From: an uncultured Clostridia bacterium
GTDB taxonomy: Bacteria; Bacillota; Clostridia; TANB77; CAG-508
DNA: 64,000 nucleotides
NCBI GenBank assembly: GCA_944393505.1
Contig: CALYAK010000004.1
Span: 1-64,000 of the forward strand
Direction of reading: 5' to 3'
The notes under the pieces were generated by a model. It searched no databases. It saw nothing but the letters and a program-made list of their open reading frames with translations, and was not told the DNA's origin. Position 1 is the first letter of the stretch, and each line of letters opens with the position of its first letter. Made by a program: the position numbers and the translations under genes. Positions 9,854 through 19,256 of the stretch are shown here, in pieces.

Positions 9854-10531
9854 TTAAATAGCAACGAAGAAGCAAAGTAAAGTTAAGAGAGCTAAATGAC
9901 AAGGGTAGAAAAGATAGAAGAAATAAGTCATTTTTTTCCCTCTTGTACCGTTATAGAAAAGGATTGGAATTATGGCAAGGCAAGTACAAATACAAAGAAT
10001 GATGTTTGGGTAGTAAAAGTTTGTATTGAAAAAGACTGGAATGTATCTTAGAATGGTTAAAAGTAGAAAACTTGCTACCATGATTTTTTTATGATCGCGG
10101 AATAAATAAAATAAGAAGATGACAAGAACACCATAATAACCATAGTCCATATGCAAAAAGCTTGCAACAAAAGCACAGAAAGCACAAAATAGAAATCCTA
10201 AGAACTTCGATGGACTTTTCTCAAATACAAAAATACTAAGGAGACCAAGTGTTAAGGTAAAGAAGATATTTAAGGTTAAAAATTCTCCTGTGATTGTATA
10301 AAGAAAAAAGGAAAAAGGTATTTGGGAAAGAATCGCAAATACAAATAAACGAAGAAAATATTTTTTTAAGTTACTTGTATGCTGATAGCCTTGTGCAATT
10401 TGAAAAGCAAAGATAGGAAAGGCAAGTCTTCCAAGATAATTCCAAAAACTAAAGCCTCCATAAAGGGCATAAGCGGTATGATCAATTAGCATTGAAATAA
10501 TGGCAATGATTTTTAATCCAAAACTACTCAT
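9854..10531 (-). CDS. TraX-family integral membrane protein
   Basis: The product has 225 residues and is almost entirely hydrophobic, with about seven to eight predicted membrane helices. The N-terminus SFGLKIIAIISMLIDHT followed by GRLAFPIFAFQIAQGY is the signature of the TraX family (PF05857). TraX acetylates F-pilin in Enterobacteria; chromosomal Firmicute homologues are unassigned and may acylate surface molecules. The gene is monocistronic, with its own promoter divergent from the polysaccharide operon. The start is ATG after a GAAGGA site. Confidence 0.85.
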   Translation of the reverse strand: MSSFGLKIIAIISMLIDHTAYALYGGFSFWNYLGRLAFPIFAFQIAQGYQHTSNLKKYFLRLFVFAILSQIPFSFFLYTITGEFLTLNIFFTLTLGLLSIFVFEKSPSKFLGFLFCAFCAFVASFLHMDYGYYGVLVIFLFYLFRDHKKIMVASFLLLTILRYIPVFFNTNFYYPNIILCICTCLAIIPILFYNGTRGKKMTYFFYLFYPCHLALLTLLCFFVAI

Positions 10532-10564
10532 TTTTTTCCTTCTTTCGTTGTTTTTTCTAAAATC

Positions 10565-10593
10565 ATTATAGCTTTTTCGAAAAAGAAAGTCAA
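10565..10593 (-). promoter_or_regulatory. Sigma-A promoter of the TraX gene
   Basis: Read on the minus strand: TTGACT (10593-10588), a 17-base spacer and TATAAT (10570-10565). Confidence 0.75.
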
Positions 10594-10638
10594 TGAACCA
10601 ATCTTCGAAAAAGGAATCTTAAAATCTTGCCAGAAATG

Positions 10639-10667
10639 TTGAAATCTATGGATTGGTAAGATATAAT
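10639..10667 (+). promoter_or_regulatory. Sigma-A promoter of the polysaccharide operon
   Basis: TTGAAA (10639-10644), a 17-base spacer and TATAAT (10662-10667). It places the transcript start after an upstream TTG, so the deacetylase must start at the ATG at 10704. No other clear promoter is seen before 22978. Confidence 0.75.
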
Positions 10668-10703
10668 GGGGGAAGATTAAAAGAAGAAAGAGGTAATCGA
10701 AAA

Positions 10704-11495
10704 ATGAAGGGAAAATTAAAGATTGTAGGAATCGTAGTCGGAGCACTTTTTTTGATTGGAATGATAGCAATCGCTATCATTTATCGAGAGCCAAAAGTTG
10801 CGGTTCTTTCTTATCATAATATTGCGAAAAAAGAAGAAATTAAAAAGGATGATCCGTGGTGTGTTACTTTAGAGTGTTTTGAAAAGGAAATGAAATACTT
10901 GCATGATGCTGGTTACAAGACACTAACTATGCAAGAATTTTACGAGTGGAAAACAGGAAAAAGAGAGGTACCTTTTCGTAGTGTGTTAATTACTTTTGAT
11001 GATGGGCTTTTATCCAATGCAGAATATGCGATGCCGATTTTAAAGAAATATGGATTTAATGCAACTATTTTTTGTATTGGAAAGGAAGTTGAAAAATCAA
11101 CCGCTGAAAAATGGAATGGAGATTGTTCTTTGTACATGAAAAAATCAAAGATTGAAGAGTACAAAAAAGAATATCCAAACATCGAATTTTATTCACACTC
11201 TTATAACATGCATTATGAAAATGCCGTTAATTGTTTAACCAAAGAACAAATGAAAGAAGGAATTAAAAAATACGAAGAATTATTTGGAAAAACAGATGTG
11301 ATTGCTTATCCTTTTGGAAAATACAACGACAAAGTGATTGAAGTGTTAAAAGAAAAAGGGTATAAAATGGGATTCACACTTGCAGATAATAAAAAGGCTA
11401 CTAGAGGAGAAAGCAATTGGACCATTAATCGAATTAATGTGTCTTATGATAAGCCACTTTATAAATTTGCTTTGCGATTATTATTACCATATTAA
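10704..11495 (+). CDS. Polysaccharide deacetylase family protein
   Basis: The product is a 263-residue NodB-fold carbohydrate esterase (CE4) with an N-terminal membrane anchor (about residues 5-26), so the catalytic domain is outside the cell. The motif LSYHNI near the start of the domain, the metal-binding pair ITFDDGLLSN, FYSHSYNMH and AYPFGKYND are visible. These proteins remove N-acetyl groups from peptidoglycan or capsule sugars. The ATG has an AGAGG site. The gene heads a long co-directional glycan operon, and a glycosyltransferase starts 10 bases later. Confidence 0.85.
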   Translation: MKGKLKIVGIVVGALFLIGMIAIAIIYREPKVAVLSYHNIAKKEEIKKDDPWCVTLECFEKEMKYLHDAGYKTLTMQEFYEWKTGKREVPFRSVLITFDDGLLSNAEYAMPILKKYGFNATIFCIGKEVEKSTAEKWNGDCSLYMKKSKIEEYKKEYPNIEFYSHSYNMHYENAVNCLTKEQMKEGIKKYEELFGKTDVIAYPFGKYNDKVIEVLKEKGYKMGFTLADNKKATRGESNWTINRINVSYDKPLYKFALRLLLPY

Positions 11496-11505
11496 GGAGG
11501 AATTC

Positions 11506-12534
11506 ATGGAAAAAGTTAGCATAATTGTGCCAACCTATAATAAAGCAGAAGAGCTGAGACGTGCTTTGGATTCAATTCTAAGCCAAACCTATTCCAATTT
11601 GGAAGTCATTGTAATCAATGACGGATCTTTGGACCATACCAAAGATGTTCTGCAAGAATACCAACAAAAAGATGAAAGAATTGTTGCAATCTATCAGGAA
11701 AATAGCGGAGTGAGTGTTGCACGAAATGTAGGAATCAAAAGAGCAACAGGAACCTATATCAATTTTGTAGATGGAGATGATGCGATTGCACCAGATATCA
11801 TTGAAAAATTGGTAAAGAAAATAGAAGAAGAAAAAGTAGATCTAGTTCGATACAACTGCTATTATAGTACGGAAGAGAATAAGGAAGAGGCAAAAGGAAG
11901 TATGGCAGGTTTTGCCAACCAAAGAATCGAAAGTGAAGATTTAGAAGAAGTCCGTAAAAAATTAATTACAGGAGAACTTCCTGGATATTCATGTCTTCTT
12001 TTCATGAAAAGTGAAATTTCAAAAAATTGGAACAAAGGAAATGTTTATGACAAAAAGATTCGTTATATGGAAGATACGTTAGTCTATTTAGAACTATTTT
12101 GTCGAATCAAATCCGCCTATTTTTTGGATGAACCAGCCTACTATTATTACTATACACCAGAGACATCACTTCGAGAAAAAAGCTTTTATCAAACTTATTT
12201 AAAAACATTAAATTTGGTTTATCAGAAGATGAAAACCATTTTAAAGAAATACGGAAAATTAACACAAGAATTATCGGATTTAATCGATGTCAAATGGCTA
12301 AATACCATTGTGGATCATTTTGCTTTAATTGAAAAAGTAGATCCAAAAACCAATAAGACAGAACGATTACGCTTAATTGCTGAATTAGAATATCCAAAAG
12401 AATCTGTAGAAAGTAAAGATTTGCCACTAAAGTCCTATAATGCGAAAATGATTAAAATGTTGCAAAAAGGACAATATCGTAAACTATTTTTATTTAATAA
12501 AGTAAGAAGGATTGTGACGAAAGTAAAACATTAA
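11506..12534 (+). CDS. Glycosyltransferase family 2
   Basis: This is a 342-residue cytoplasmic GT-A transferase. The N-terminus VSIIVPTYNKAEELRRALDS, the DXD-like VDGDDAI and NSGVSVARNVG are diagnostic of GT2 enzymes that add sugars to lipid-linked glycan intermediates. The start was taken at the ATG at 11506 because an AAGGAGG site lies 5 bases before it. The sugar donor cannot be read from sequence. It belongs to the tightly packed polysaccharide operon. Confidence 0.85.
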   Translation: MEKVSIIVPTYNKAEELRRALDSILSQTYSNLEVIVINDGSLDHTKDVLQEYQQKDERIVAIYQENSGVSVARNVGIKRATGTYINFVDGDDAIAPDIIEKLVKKIEEEKVDLVRYNCYYSTEENKEEAKGSMAGFANQRIESEDLEEVRKKLITGELPGYSCLLFMKSEISKNWNKGNVYDKKIRYMEDTLVYLELFCRIKSAYFLDEPAYYYYYTPETSLREKSFYQTYLKTLNLVYQKMKTILKKYGKLTQELSDLIDVKWLNTIVDHFALIEKVDPKTNKTERLRLIAELEYPKESVESKDLPLKSYNAKMIKMLQKGQYRKLFLFNKVRRIVTKVKH

Positions 12535-12546
12535 GGAGAAAAAGAA

Positions 12547-13563
12547 ATGAAAGTAATCACCATCAAAAGTTGGGAAGCGTTTAATGCAGGGCCGAAGGCT
12601 TTAGAAGATGTTCAAGAAATTTTAGCCAAGTACGATCAAGCCAAACCGTGCGTTATTGATTTAAAAACAGGAAAAATAAGGTCAAAAGGAAAACTTGCTT
12701 GGAATCTATTATTAAGTCATTTTTCAAAAGAAATTCTTGTATTACAATACCCAATTTTTGAGAGGAAAGAACTATTAAATTTAGCCAATAAAAAAAGAAC
12801 CATTCTTTTTGTACATGATATTGAAGGCTTGCGTAGCCAGAATGAGGAACTTTTAAAACAAGAAATTGAAAGATTCCAGCTATTTCAATATATTGTTGTA
12901 CATAACCAAAAGATGAAACAATTTCTAATCGAAAAAGGAATACCAGAGGAAAAGCTCTATTTATTAGAATTGTTTGATTATCTTTGTCAAGGAGAAGAAA
13001 AAAATAGGCAAAGGACACCAGTCATTAGCAAAAAAGACATAAAGTTATGTTATGCTGGAAACTTGAGACAAGAGAAGAGTCCTTTTTTGTATCAAATAAC
13101 AGAGGAAATGTTGGGATTTGATTTTTATCTTTATGGTGTGGGAGCGGAAACGGAAAAACTTACTAAGAGAATTCATTATGAAGGCAAAGCAGATCCGGCA
13201 GAACTTCCGAATCAGTTAAAAGGAAATTTAGGACTTGTTTGGGATGGCCTTTTTGATGAATCCGATGAAAAGGAAAAATTTAAAGGCTATACCAAATATA
13301 ATAATCCGCATAAATTGTCCTGCTATCTTGCAGCAGGAATACCAGTAGTTGTATGGGAAAAAGCTGCCATTGCAGATTTTGTAAAAAAGCAAAACATTGG
13401 TTATACCATTCGTAATTTTGCTGAAATGGAACAACTAGATTTTAGTGATTATGAACAAAAATACCAAAATGTACAAGAACTAAAACAAAGAGTAAGAAAC
13501 GGTTATTATACGAAACGAATCATAGAAGAAATTAAAGAAAAAATGGAGGAAGAACAAGCGTGA
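12547..13563 (+). CDS. Probable galactofuranosyltransferase (sugar transferase)
   Basis: The 338-residue protein resembles the beta-1,6-galactofuranosyltransferase/Gtf3-type sugar transferases. It has an N-terminal Rossmann half (FVHDIEGLRSQN), then VHNQKMKQFLIEKGIPEEKL, LCYAGNLRQEKSPF, FYLYGVG, and the acceptor/donor region YNNPHKLSCYLAAGIPVVVW. The assignment to galactofuranose rests on family resemblance and on overlap with the UDP-galactopyranose mutase gene, whose product makes the donor. The stop codon overlaps the next GTG start. Confidence 0.7.
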   Translation: MKVITIKSWEAFNAGPKALEDVQEILAKYDQAKPCVIDLKTGKIRSKGKLAWNLLLSHFSKEILVLQYPIFERKELLNLANKKRTILFVHDIEGLRSQNEELLKQEIERFQLFQYIVVHNQKMKQFLIEKGIPEEKLYLLELFDYLCQGEEKNRQRTPVISKKDIKLCYAGNLRQEKSPFLYQITEEMLGFDFYLYGVGAETEKLTKRIHYEGKADPAELPNQLKGNLGLVWDGLFDESDEKEKFKGYTKYNNPHKLSCYLAAGIPVVVWEKAAIADFVKKQNIGYTIRNFAEMEQLDFSDYEQKYQNVQELKQRVRNGYYTKRIIEEIKEKMEEEQA

Positions 13564-14663
13564 AAAAATATGACTTTTTAATTGTAGGAAGCGGTTTATT
13601 TGGATCAATTTTTGCTTATGAAGCGAAAAAAAGAGGAAAGAGTTGCTTAGTCATTGATAAACGTGATCATGTTGCAGGAAATATTTATACCAAAGAAGTC
13701 GAAGGAATCCAAGTTCATTGGTATGGTGCCCATATTTTCCATACAAGTAATCCAGAAATTTGGCAATATATCAATCAATTTGCAGAATTCAACCGTTATA
13801 CCAATAGCCCAATCGCAAGATATCAGGATGAAGTCTATAACATGCCTTTTAATATGAATACCTTTCATGCATTATGGGGCGTTTTTACCCCGAAAGAAGC
13901 AAAGCAAAAAATTGAAGAAGAATTGCAAGATGTACAAATCGAAAATCCAAAAAACTTGGAAGAACAGGCAATTAAATTAGTCGGAGAAACGATTTATGAA
14001 AAATTAGTAAAAGGATATACCGAAAAACAATGGGGAAAAAAGGCGACCGAATTACCGCCATTTATTATTAAACGCTTACCAGTTCGTTTTACTTATGATA
14101 ACAACTACTTTAATGATCGTTATCAAGGAATTCCAATCGGAGGTTATACACAAATCATTGAAAAAATGTTAGAAGGAATTCCGGTGAGATTAAACTGTGA
14201 TTATTTTGCTGAAAAAGAAGAACTAGATGCATTAGCAGAAAAAATCGTGTTTACTGGACCAATTGATCAATTTTATGCTTATCAATTTGGAGAATTGGAA
14301 TACCGTAGTTTGCGTTTTGAGACAGAGATTTTGGAAGAAGAAAATTATCAAGGAAATGCAGTTGTGAATTATACCGATTATGAAGTGCCTTATACACGCG
14401 TAATCGAGCATAAGCATTTTGAATTTTTACAGGGAGGAAAAACGGTTATTACTAGAGAATATCCAGATACTTGGACAAAAGAAAAAGAACCATATTATCC
14501 AGTAAATGACGAGAAAAATAATCAATTATATCAAACTTATCGAAACAGAGCAAAACAAGACCAAAATATCATTTTTGGTGGAAGATTAGGACAGTATCAA
14601 TATTATGATATGGATAAAGTCATTTTAGAAGCTTTAAACTGTGTAAAAGAAAATTTAAATTAA
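13560..14663 (+). CDS. glf: UDP-galactopyranose mutase
   Basis: This flavoenzyme (367 residues) converts UDP-galactopyranose to UDP-galactofuranose, the donor for Galf residues in surface glycans. The FAD-binding VGSGLFGSIFAYEAKKRG, the HWYGAHIFHTS motif, YTEKQWG, and the C-terminal FGGRLGQYQYYDMDKVI are all present. The start is a GTG that overlaps the previous stop by four bases, so translation is coupled to the putative Galf transferase. Mutase plus transferase predicts galactofuranose in the polymer. Confidence 0.95.
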   Translation: MKKYDFLIVGSGLFGSIFAYEAKKRGKSCLVIDKRDHVAGNIYTKEVEGIQVHWYGAHIFHTSNPEIWQYINQFAEFNRYTNSPIARYQDEVYNMPFNMNTFHALWGVFTPKEAKQKIEEELQDVQIENPKNLEEQAIKLVGETIYEKLVKGYTEKQWGKKATELPPFIIKRLPVRFTYDNNYFNDRYQGIPIGGYTQIIEKMLEGIPVRLNCDYFAEKEELDALAEKIVFTGPIDQFYAYQFGELEYRSLRFETEILEEENYQGNAVVNYTDYEVPYTRVIEHKHFEFLQGGKTVITREYPDTWTKEKEPYYPVNDEKNNQLYQTYRNRAKQDQNIIFGGRLGQYQYYDMDKVILEALNCVKENLN

Positions 14664-14680
14664 TTAAAGGAAAGGTTCGA

Positions 14681-16138
14681 ATGGGAAAAAAGAGTATTTC
14701 AAAAAATTATTTATATCAACTTTCTTATCAAATTTTAGCACTAATTATCCCGTTAATTACAACACCATATATTTCAAGGGTATTAGGAGCAGAAGGAATT
14801 GGAATTTATAGCTTTACCTATTCTATTGCTACCTACTTTATTCTATTTGGTTCATTGGGAATTGCGATGTATGGACAAAGAGAAATTGCTTATGTCCAAG
14901 ATAAAAAAGAAGAAAGAAGTAGAATTTTTTGGGAAATTGTCATTTTAAGATTAGTGTTAATGACAATATCTGCAACTGTTTTTTACTTTGCTTATTGTAC
15001 AGGAGAAGAATATCAACTTTATTACAAGATTTTGTTAATCGAATTATTTAGTAATGCCATTGATATTAGTTGGTTTTTCCAAGGATTAGAAGAATTTAAG
15101 AAAACTGTAACAAGGAACTTTATTATAAAAGCAGCTTTTACGATTTGTATCTTTATTTTTGTTAAATCACCTGCAGATCTAACCAAATATTTCTTTGTAG
15201 CAATTGGAGGAAATTTACTTGGAAATCTTTCTTTATGGATTTATGTACCAAAATATGTACAAAAGATCAAAATAAAATCCTTAAAAGTGTTTCGCCATTT
15301 AAAGCATACCTTTTTCCTATTCATCCCACAAATTGCAACACAAGTTTATACGATATTGGATAAAACGATGATAGGATATATTGTAGCAGATAAATCAGAA
15401 GTAGGTTATTATGAACAAGCACAAAAAGTGATTAATATGTTATTAACACTTGTTACTTCACTTGGAACTGTTATGGTGCCTCGTATGGCCAATACATTTG
15501 CGAGTGGAGATAAAGAACAAATGAAGCGCTATTTACAAAATTCTTTTAAATTTACCTATACGATTGCTTTTCCCGTTATGTTAGGTGTCATTGCTGTATC
15601 TGCTAACTTTGTGCCGATCTTTTTTGGAGAGGGCTATGAAAGTGTTGTACCATTAATCAATATTTTAGCAATTACTATTTTATTCATTGGAATGAGTAAT
15701 GTAACGGGGACACAATTATTGTTACCAACGAAAAGGCAAAAAGAATTTACGATTTCTGTTACCATTGGAGCAATTGTTAACTTTGTTTTGAATTGGATTT
15801 TCATTTACCATTATCGAGCAATAGGGGGAGCAATTACCACGGTGATATCGGAAATTTTAGTAGCAGGAATTCAATTATGGTTCTTACGTAAAGAATGGGA
15901 TCTAAAAGAAATTTTAAAATTAGCAAGAAATAACGTGATTGCTGGCGTGCTAATGTTTATCGTAGCTTATGGCATTGGAATGGTAATTTCGAATCCGATT
16001 CTTGGAATTGTTTTACAAATGGCAGCAGGAGTAGCTGTTTATGGAATTACCTTACTTCTTTTAAAAGATCCTTTTGTATTTTATTTATTAGAAAGATTTA
16101 AAATCATCAAACCAAAGGGAGAGAAGGTGAAAGAATGA
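14681..16138 (+). CDS. Oligosaccharide flippase (Wzx-like)
   Basis: The 485-residue protein has about 12-14 membrane helices and belongs to the polysaccharide biosynthesis/MOP superfamily. Its opening segment YLYQLSYQILALIIPLITTPYI followed by SRVLGAEGIGIYSF is typical of Wzx/RfbX flippases. It should move undecaprenyl-PP-linked repeat units across the membrane for polymerisation outside. The stop overlaps the ATG of the following GT4 gene. Confidence 0.9.
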   Translation: MGKKSISKNYLYQLSYQILALIIPLITTPYISRVLGAEGIGIYSFTYSIATYFILFGSLGIAMYGQREIAYVQDKKEERSRIFWEIVILRLVLMTISATVFYFAYCTGEEYQLYYKILLIELFSNAIDISWFFQGLEEFKKTVTRNFIIKAAFTICIFIFVKSPADLTKYFFVAIGGNLLGNLSLWIYVPKYVQKIKIKSLKVFRHLKHTFFLFIPQIATQVYTILDKTMIGYIVADKSEVGYYEQAQKVINMLLTLVTSLGTVMVPRMANTFASGDKEQMKRYLQNSFKFTYTIAFPVMLGVIAVSANFVPIFFGEGYESVVPLINILAITILFIGMSNVTGTQLLLPTKRQKEFTISVTIGAIVNFVLNWIFIYHYRAIGGAITTVISEILVAGIQLWFLRKEWDLKEILKLARNNVIAGVLMFIVAYGIGMVISNPILGIVLQMAAGVAVYGITLLLLKDPFVFYLLERFKIIKPKGEKVKE

Positions 16139-17262
16139 AAAAAGTAGCCATACTATTACTTCACATGAGGCATGGTGGAGTAGAAAAACAAAGTATTAAT
16201 TTCGCAAATGAATTATGCAAAGATTACGAAGTAGAAATTATTTCTTGTTATGACATGTTATCTGAACCAGCTTATCAGGTAGATAATCGTATAAAAATTA
16301 CGTATTTAATGCATGATAAACCAAATCGAGAAGAATTTCAAAAAGCGATGCAAAGTAAAAATCCATTGAAAATTTTAAAAGAGGGATTTCATGCGATTTC
16401 AATTCTATGGAAAAAGAAGAGTTTGATGAAGCAAGCGATTCAGGACTTAAAAGTGGATTATGTATTATCAACACGCATCGAATATGCAGACCTTCTTTCT
16501 CGCTACGCACCAAAAACCGTTACAACGATCACACAAGAACATTTACATAATGATAGTCCGAAATACATTAAGCGCGTGCAAAAAGCATTTCGTAATTTAG
16601 ATTATCTTGTGGTATTAGGCCCTGGATCAAAAGAAAATTATACCAAGTGGCTACGTGAAAACAAAAAAATTCAGATTGTAGAAATCCCCAACTTATTGGA
16701 AAGTGTACCAAATCAAAGTAGTTCTTTAAAAAGTATGCAAATCGTAAGTGTAGGAAGATTGCATTCAGTTAAAGATTTTGCAAGTTTAATTGAAGTATTT
16801 GATTTCGTACAAAAACAACTGCCAGAAGCAAGATTAACCATTGTGGGAGGTGGAGAGGAAAGAAAGAAGTTAGAAGAACTTATTAAAGAAAAACGATTGA
16901 CTGGTAAAGTCATTATTACCGGAATGGTAGATAAAGAACGTGTGCAAGAAACGATGTTGTATGCTAGTGTTTATGCAATGACTTCTCTTACCGAATGTTT
17001 CCCAATGGTGTTGTTAGAAGCTTTTTCTTGCGGATTGCCAGCAGTTGCTTTTGATGTTCCAGTAGGCCCAAGAGCGATTATTAAACAAGGGGAAAATGGC
17101 TATTTAATTGCAAATCGTGATAAAAAAGAAATGGCTGGTCGTATTGTTGAAATCTTAACGCATCAAGCAGAAAGAGAAAGACTAGGAAAAAAAGCAAAAC
17201 AAGATGCTTATCAATATTTACCAGAAGCCGTTATGCCAAAATGGAAAGCTTTATTAAAATAG
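16135..17262 (+). CDS. Glycosyltransferase family 4 (GT-B)
   Basis: The 375-residue GT-B fold enzyme has the acceptor-side motif MRHGGVEKQSINFANEL. The donor-side half carries VSVGRLHSVKDFASLIEVF, GGGEERKKLEELI and the E-x7-E region TECFPMVLLEAFSCGLPAVAFD. GT4 members retain anomeric configuration. Donor and acceptor are not determinable. It overlaps the flippase gene by four bases and is followed after 11 bases by another transferase. Confidence 0.85.
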   Translation: MKKVAILLLHMRHGGVEKQSINFANELCKDYEVEIISCYDMLSEPAYQVDNRIKITYLMHDKPNREEFQKAMQSKNPLKILKEGFHAISILWKKKSLMKQAIQDLKVDYVLSTRIEYADLLSRYAPKTVTTITQEHLHNDSPKYIKRVQKAFRNLDYLVVLGPGSKENYTKWLRENKKIQIVEIPNLLESVPNQSSSLKSMQIVSVGRLHSVKDFASLIEVFDFVQKQLPEARLTIVGGGEERKKLEELIKEKRLTGKVIITGMVDKERVQETMLYASVYAMTSLTECFPMVLLEAFSCGLPAVAFDVPVGPRAIIKQGENGYLIANRDKKEMAGRIVEILTHQAERERLGKKAKQDAYQYLPEAVMPKWKALLK

Positions 17263-17273
17263 GAGGTGAAGGA

Positions 17274-18149
17274 ATGCTTACGGTATTCACACCAGCATAT
17301 AACAAAGCCAATACACTAAAAAGATTATATGAGTCTTTAAAAAAACAAAAAAACTTTGATTCTTCTTTTGAATGGATTGTGATTAATGATGGATCGACTG
17401 ACCAAACGCATGAATTAATGCAAGAGTTGATCAAAGAAAATGAGATTGCAATTCATTATATCCAAAAACAAAATGGAGGAAAACAAAGAGCATATAACGA
17501 AGCGGTACAAATGGCAAAAGGAGATTATTTCATTTGTATGGATGGAGATGACTATTTTACCGAAGATGCATTTCAAAAAATCGAACAAGAGAGAAAAGCA
17601 ATCCAAGATCAGGATGAGATTGCAGGAATTGGATTTTTAGAATATCAGCATGGATCTAAAGAAATTGTAGGAAGTAAATTTCCAGAAGATCGAATGATTG
17701 CAACATATTCCGATATTTATTATCGCCATCATGTAACAGGAGATAAGCAATTAACATTTAAAACAAAAGTATTAAAAGAATTTCCATTTCCGGTGCAAGA
17801 AGGAGAAAACTTTATCTCAGAAGGAATTGTATTTAACCGAATTGCCAAGAAATATCAAATGGTATTTTTAAATGAACCAATTGCTTATGTAGAGTATCTA
17901 GCAGATGGATACTCAGCTAATTATTTTTCTTTAGTCAAAAAAAATCCGAAAGGAAATATGCTCTACCTAAAAGAATTATATGAGGTAGATCCAAAACTTT
18001 ATCATATTGCTGCTTTTGATTTATTTGGAATCTATGCAAAGAAAAAATGGAAAGAAGTTGTAAAAGAACATCCGAATCGTTTTTTGGCAACCATTCTTTA
18101 TCCTGTTGCTTATCTGAAATATCGACAAAAAGAAAGAAAAAAGGAGTGA
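17274..18149 (+). CDS. Glycosyltransferase family 2
   Basis: The product is a 291-residue GT-A enzyme. TVFTPAYNKANTLKRLYESL, the nucleotide-binding WIVINDGSTD, and the metal-binding MDGDDYF are clear. The start was placed at the ATG at 17274, directly after AGGAGG; an upstream in-frame codon would overlap the previous gene. The C-terminus is basic (RQKERKKE), suggesting membrane association. It is part of the glycan operon. Confidence 0.85.
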   Translation: MLTVFTPAYNKANTLKRLYESLKKQKNFDSSFEWIVINDGSTDQTHELMQELIKENEIAIHYIQKQNGGKQRAYNEAVQMAKGDYFICMDGDDYFTEDAFQKIEQERKAIQDQDEIAGIGFLEYQHGSKEIVGSKFPEDRMIATYSDIYYRHHVTGDKQLTFKTKVLKEFPFPVQEGENFISEGIVFNRIAKKYQMVFLNEPIAYVEYLADGYSANYFSLVKKNPKGNMLYLKELYEVDPKLYHIAAFDLFGIYAKKKWKEVVKEHPNRFLATILYPVAYLKYRQKERKKE

Positions 18150-18153
18150 AACC

Positions 18154-19239
18154 ATGAAAAAATTGTTATTCTTTGGCTATACTCTGGAAATGGGAGGAGC
18201 GGAGAAGGTTTTAATTGACTTTTTAAAAGTGCTAAAACCAGATTATGAAATCGACCTTGTTTTGTTACAGGCAAAAGGAGAACTTTTACAGAACTTGCCA
18301 GAGGGAATTCAAGTTCAACAAATTCGTAATAATCCTTTTTCCTATTTTCTTTTCCGATATATCCCATGGTTTCGAAAGAAAAAAATCAACCGAATTGCAA
18401 GCCAAAAAGATTATCAAGTAGCAGTTGGATTTTTTGAAGGAAGAAGTGCAACATGGGTTGCAGACATTGAAAAAAAGATTAGGCGAATTGCTTGGGTTCA
18501 TAATGATGTAGAAAAGTTTGACATCGGAATTGGAGAAAAAGAAATCAAAGATTCTTATCAAAAGATGGATCAAATTGTTTTGGTATCTGAAGAAGCAAAA
18601 AGAAATTTTGCAAAGAAATATCAAATTTCGGAAGAAAAATTAGTTGTTCTATACAATTTAATTGATGAAGAAAAGATAAAAAAATTAGCAGAAGAACCAA
18701 TTCCAGAAGAGAAAAAAGTGTTTACTTTTGTTAATGTAGGAAAAATGCGACCACAGAAAAGACAGGATCGCCTTATAGAAATTGCTAGTCGATTAAAAAA
18801 AGTAGGTTATTCCTTCCAAATCCAGATCATTGGAAATGGACCAGAAGAAGAAAAGATAAAAAGTCTTATCAAAGAAAAAGATGTCTCCGATGTAGTTCAA
18901 TTATTAGGATTAAAAGTAAATCCATATCCATATGTAAAAAAAGCAGATTGTTTTGTTTTAACAAGTGATTTTGAAGGATTTGGAATTGCAGTAAAGGAAG
19001 CACTTCTTTTAGGAACCCCTGTTATATCCACGAATGTAACTGGTGTAAAGGAAGTTTTAGCTAACGGAGAATATGGGATTCTTTGTGAAATCAATACAGA
19101 CAAAATCGAAGAAGCAATGAGAGAAATGCTGGATCATCCAGAGTTACAAAGAAAAATTCGAGATCAGCTTACCAACTTTGATTGTGAAAACGGAAAAATT
19201 ATGGAAGGATTAAGAAACATTATTGAAGGCAGAAGATAA
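18154..19239 (+). CDS. Glycosyltransferase family 4 (GT-B)
   Basis: The 361-residue protein begins LFFGYTLEMGGAEKVLIDFLK, the typical GT4 acceptor loop. It has FVNVGKMRPQKRQDRLIEIA and IGNGPEEEKIKSLI in the donor domain, then SDFEGFGIAVKEALLLGTPV with the conserved Glu pair, and VTGVKEVLANGEYGILCE. Five bases separate it from the preceding GT2 gene. Confidence 0.88.
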   Translation: MKKLLFFGYTLEMGGAEKVLIDFLKVLKPDYEIDLVLLQAKGELLQNLPEGIQVQQIRNNPFSYFLFRYIPWFRKKKINRIASQKDYQVAVGFFEGRSATWVADIEKKIRRIAWVHNDVEKFDIGIGEKEIKDSYQKMDQIVLVSEEAKRNFAKKYQISEEKLVVLYNLIDEEKIKKLAEEPIPEEKKVFTFVNVGKMRPQKRQDRLIEIASRLKKVGYSFQIQIIGNGPEEEKIKSLIKEKDVSDVVQLLGLKVNPYPYVKKADCFVLTSDFEGFGIAVKEALLLGTPVISTNVTGVKEVLANGEYGILCEINTDKIEEAMREMLDHPELQRKIRDQLTNFDCENGKIMEGLRNIIEGRR

Positions 19240-19256
19240 AAGAAAGGAAACAAAAA

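Noticed and set aside
10653-10703. Upstream TTG start for the first polysaccharide deacetylase
   Set aside because: The TATAAT box of the operon promoter lies at 10662-10667, so the transcript starts after this codon.
11380-11505. Extended N-terminus for the GT2 gene at 11506
   Set aside because: It would overlap the deacetylase by over 100 bases; the ATG at 11506 has AAGGAGG and begins with the canonical GT2 strand.
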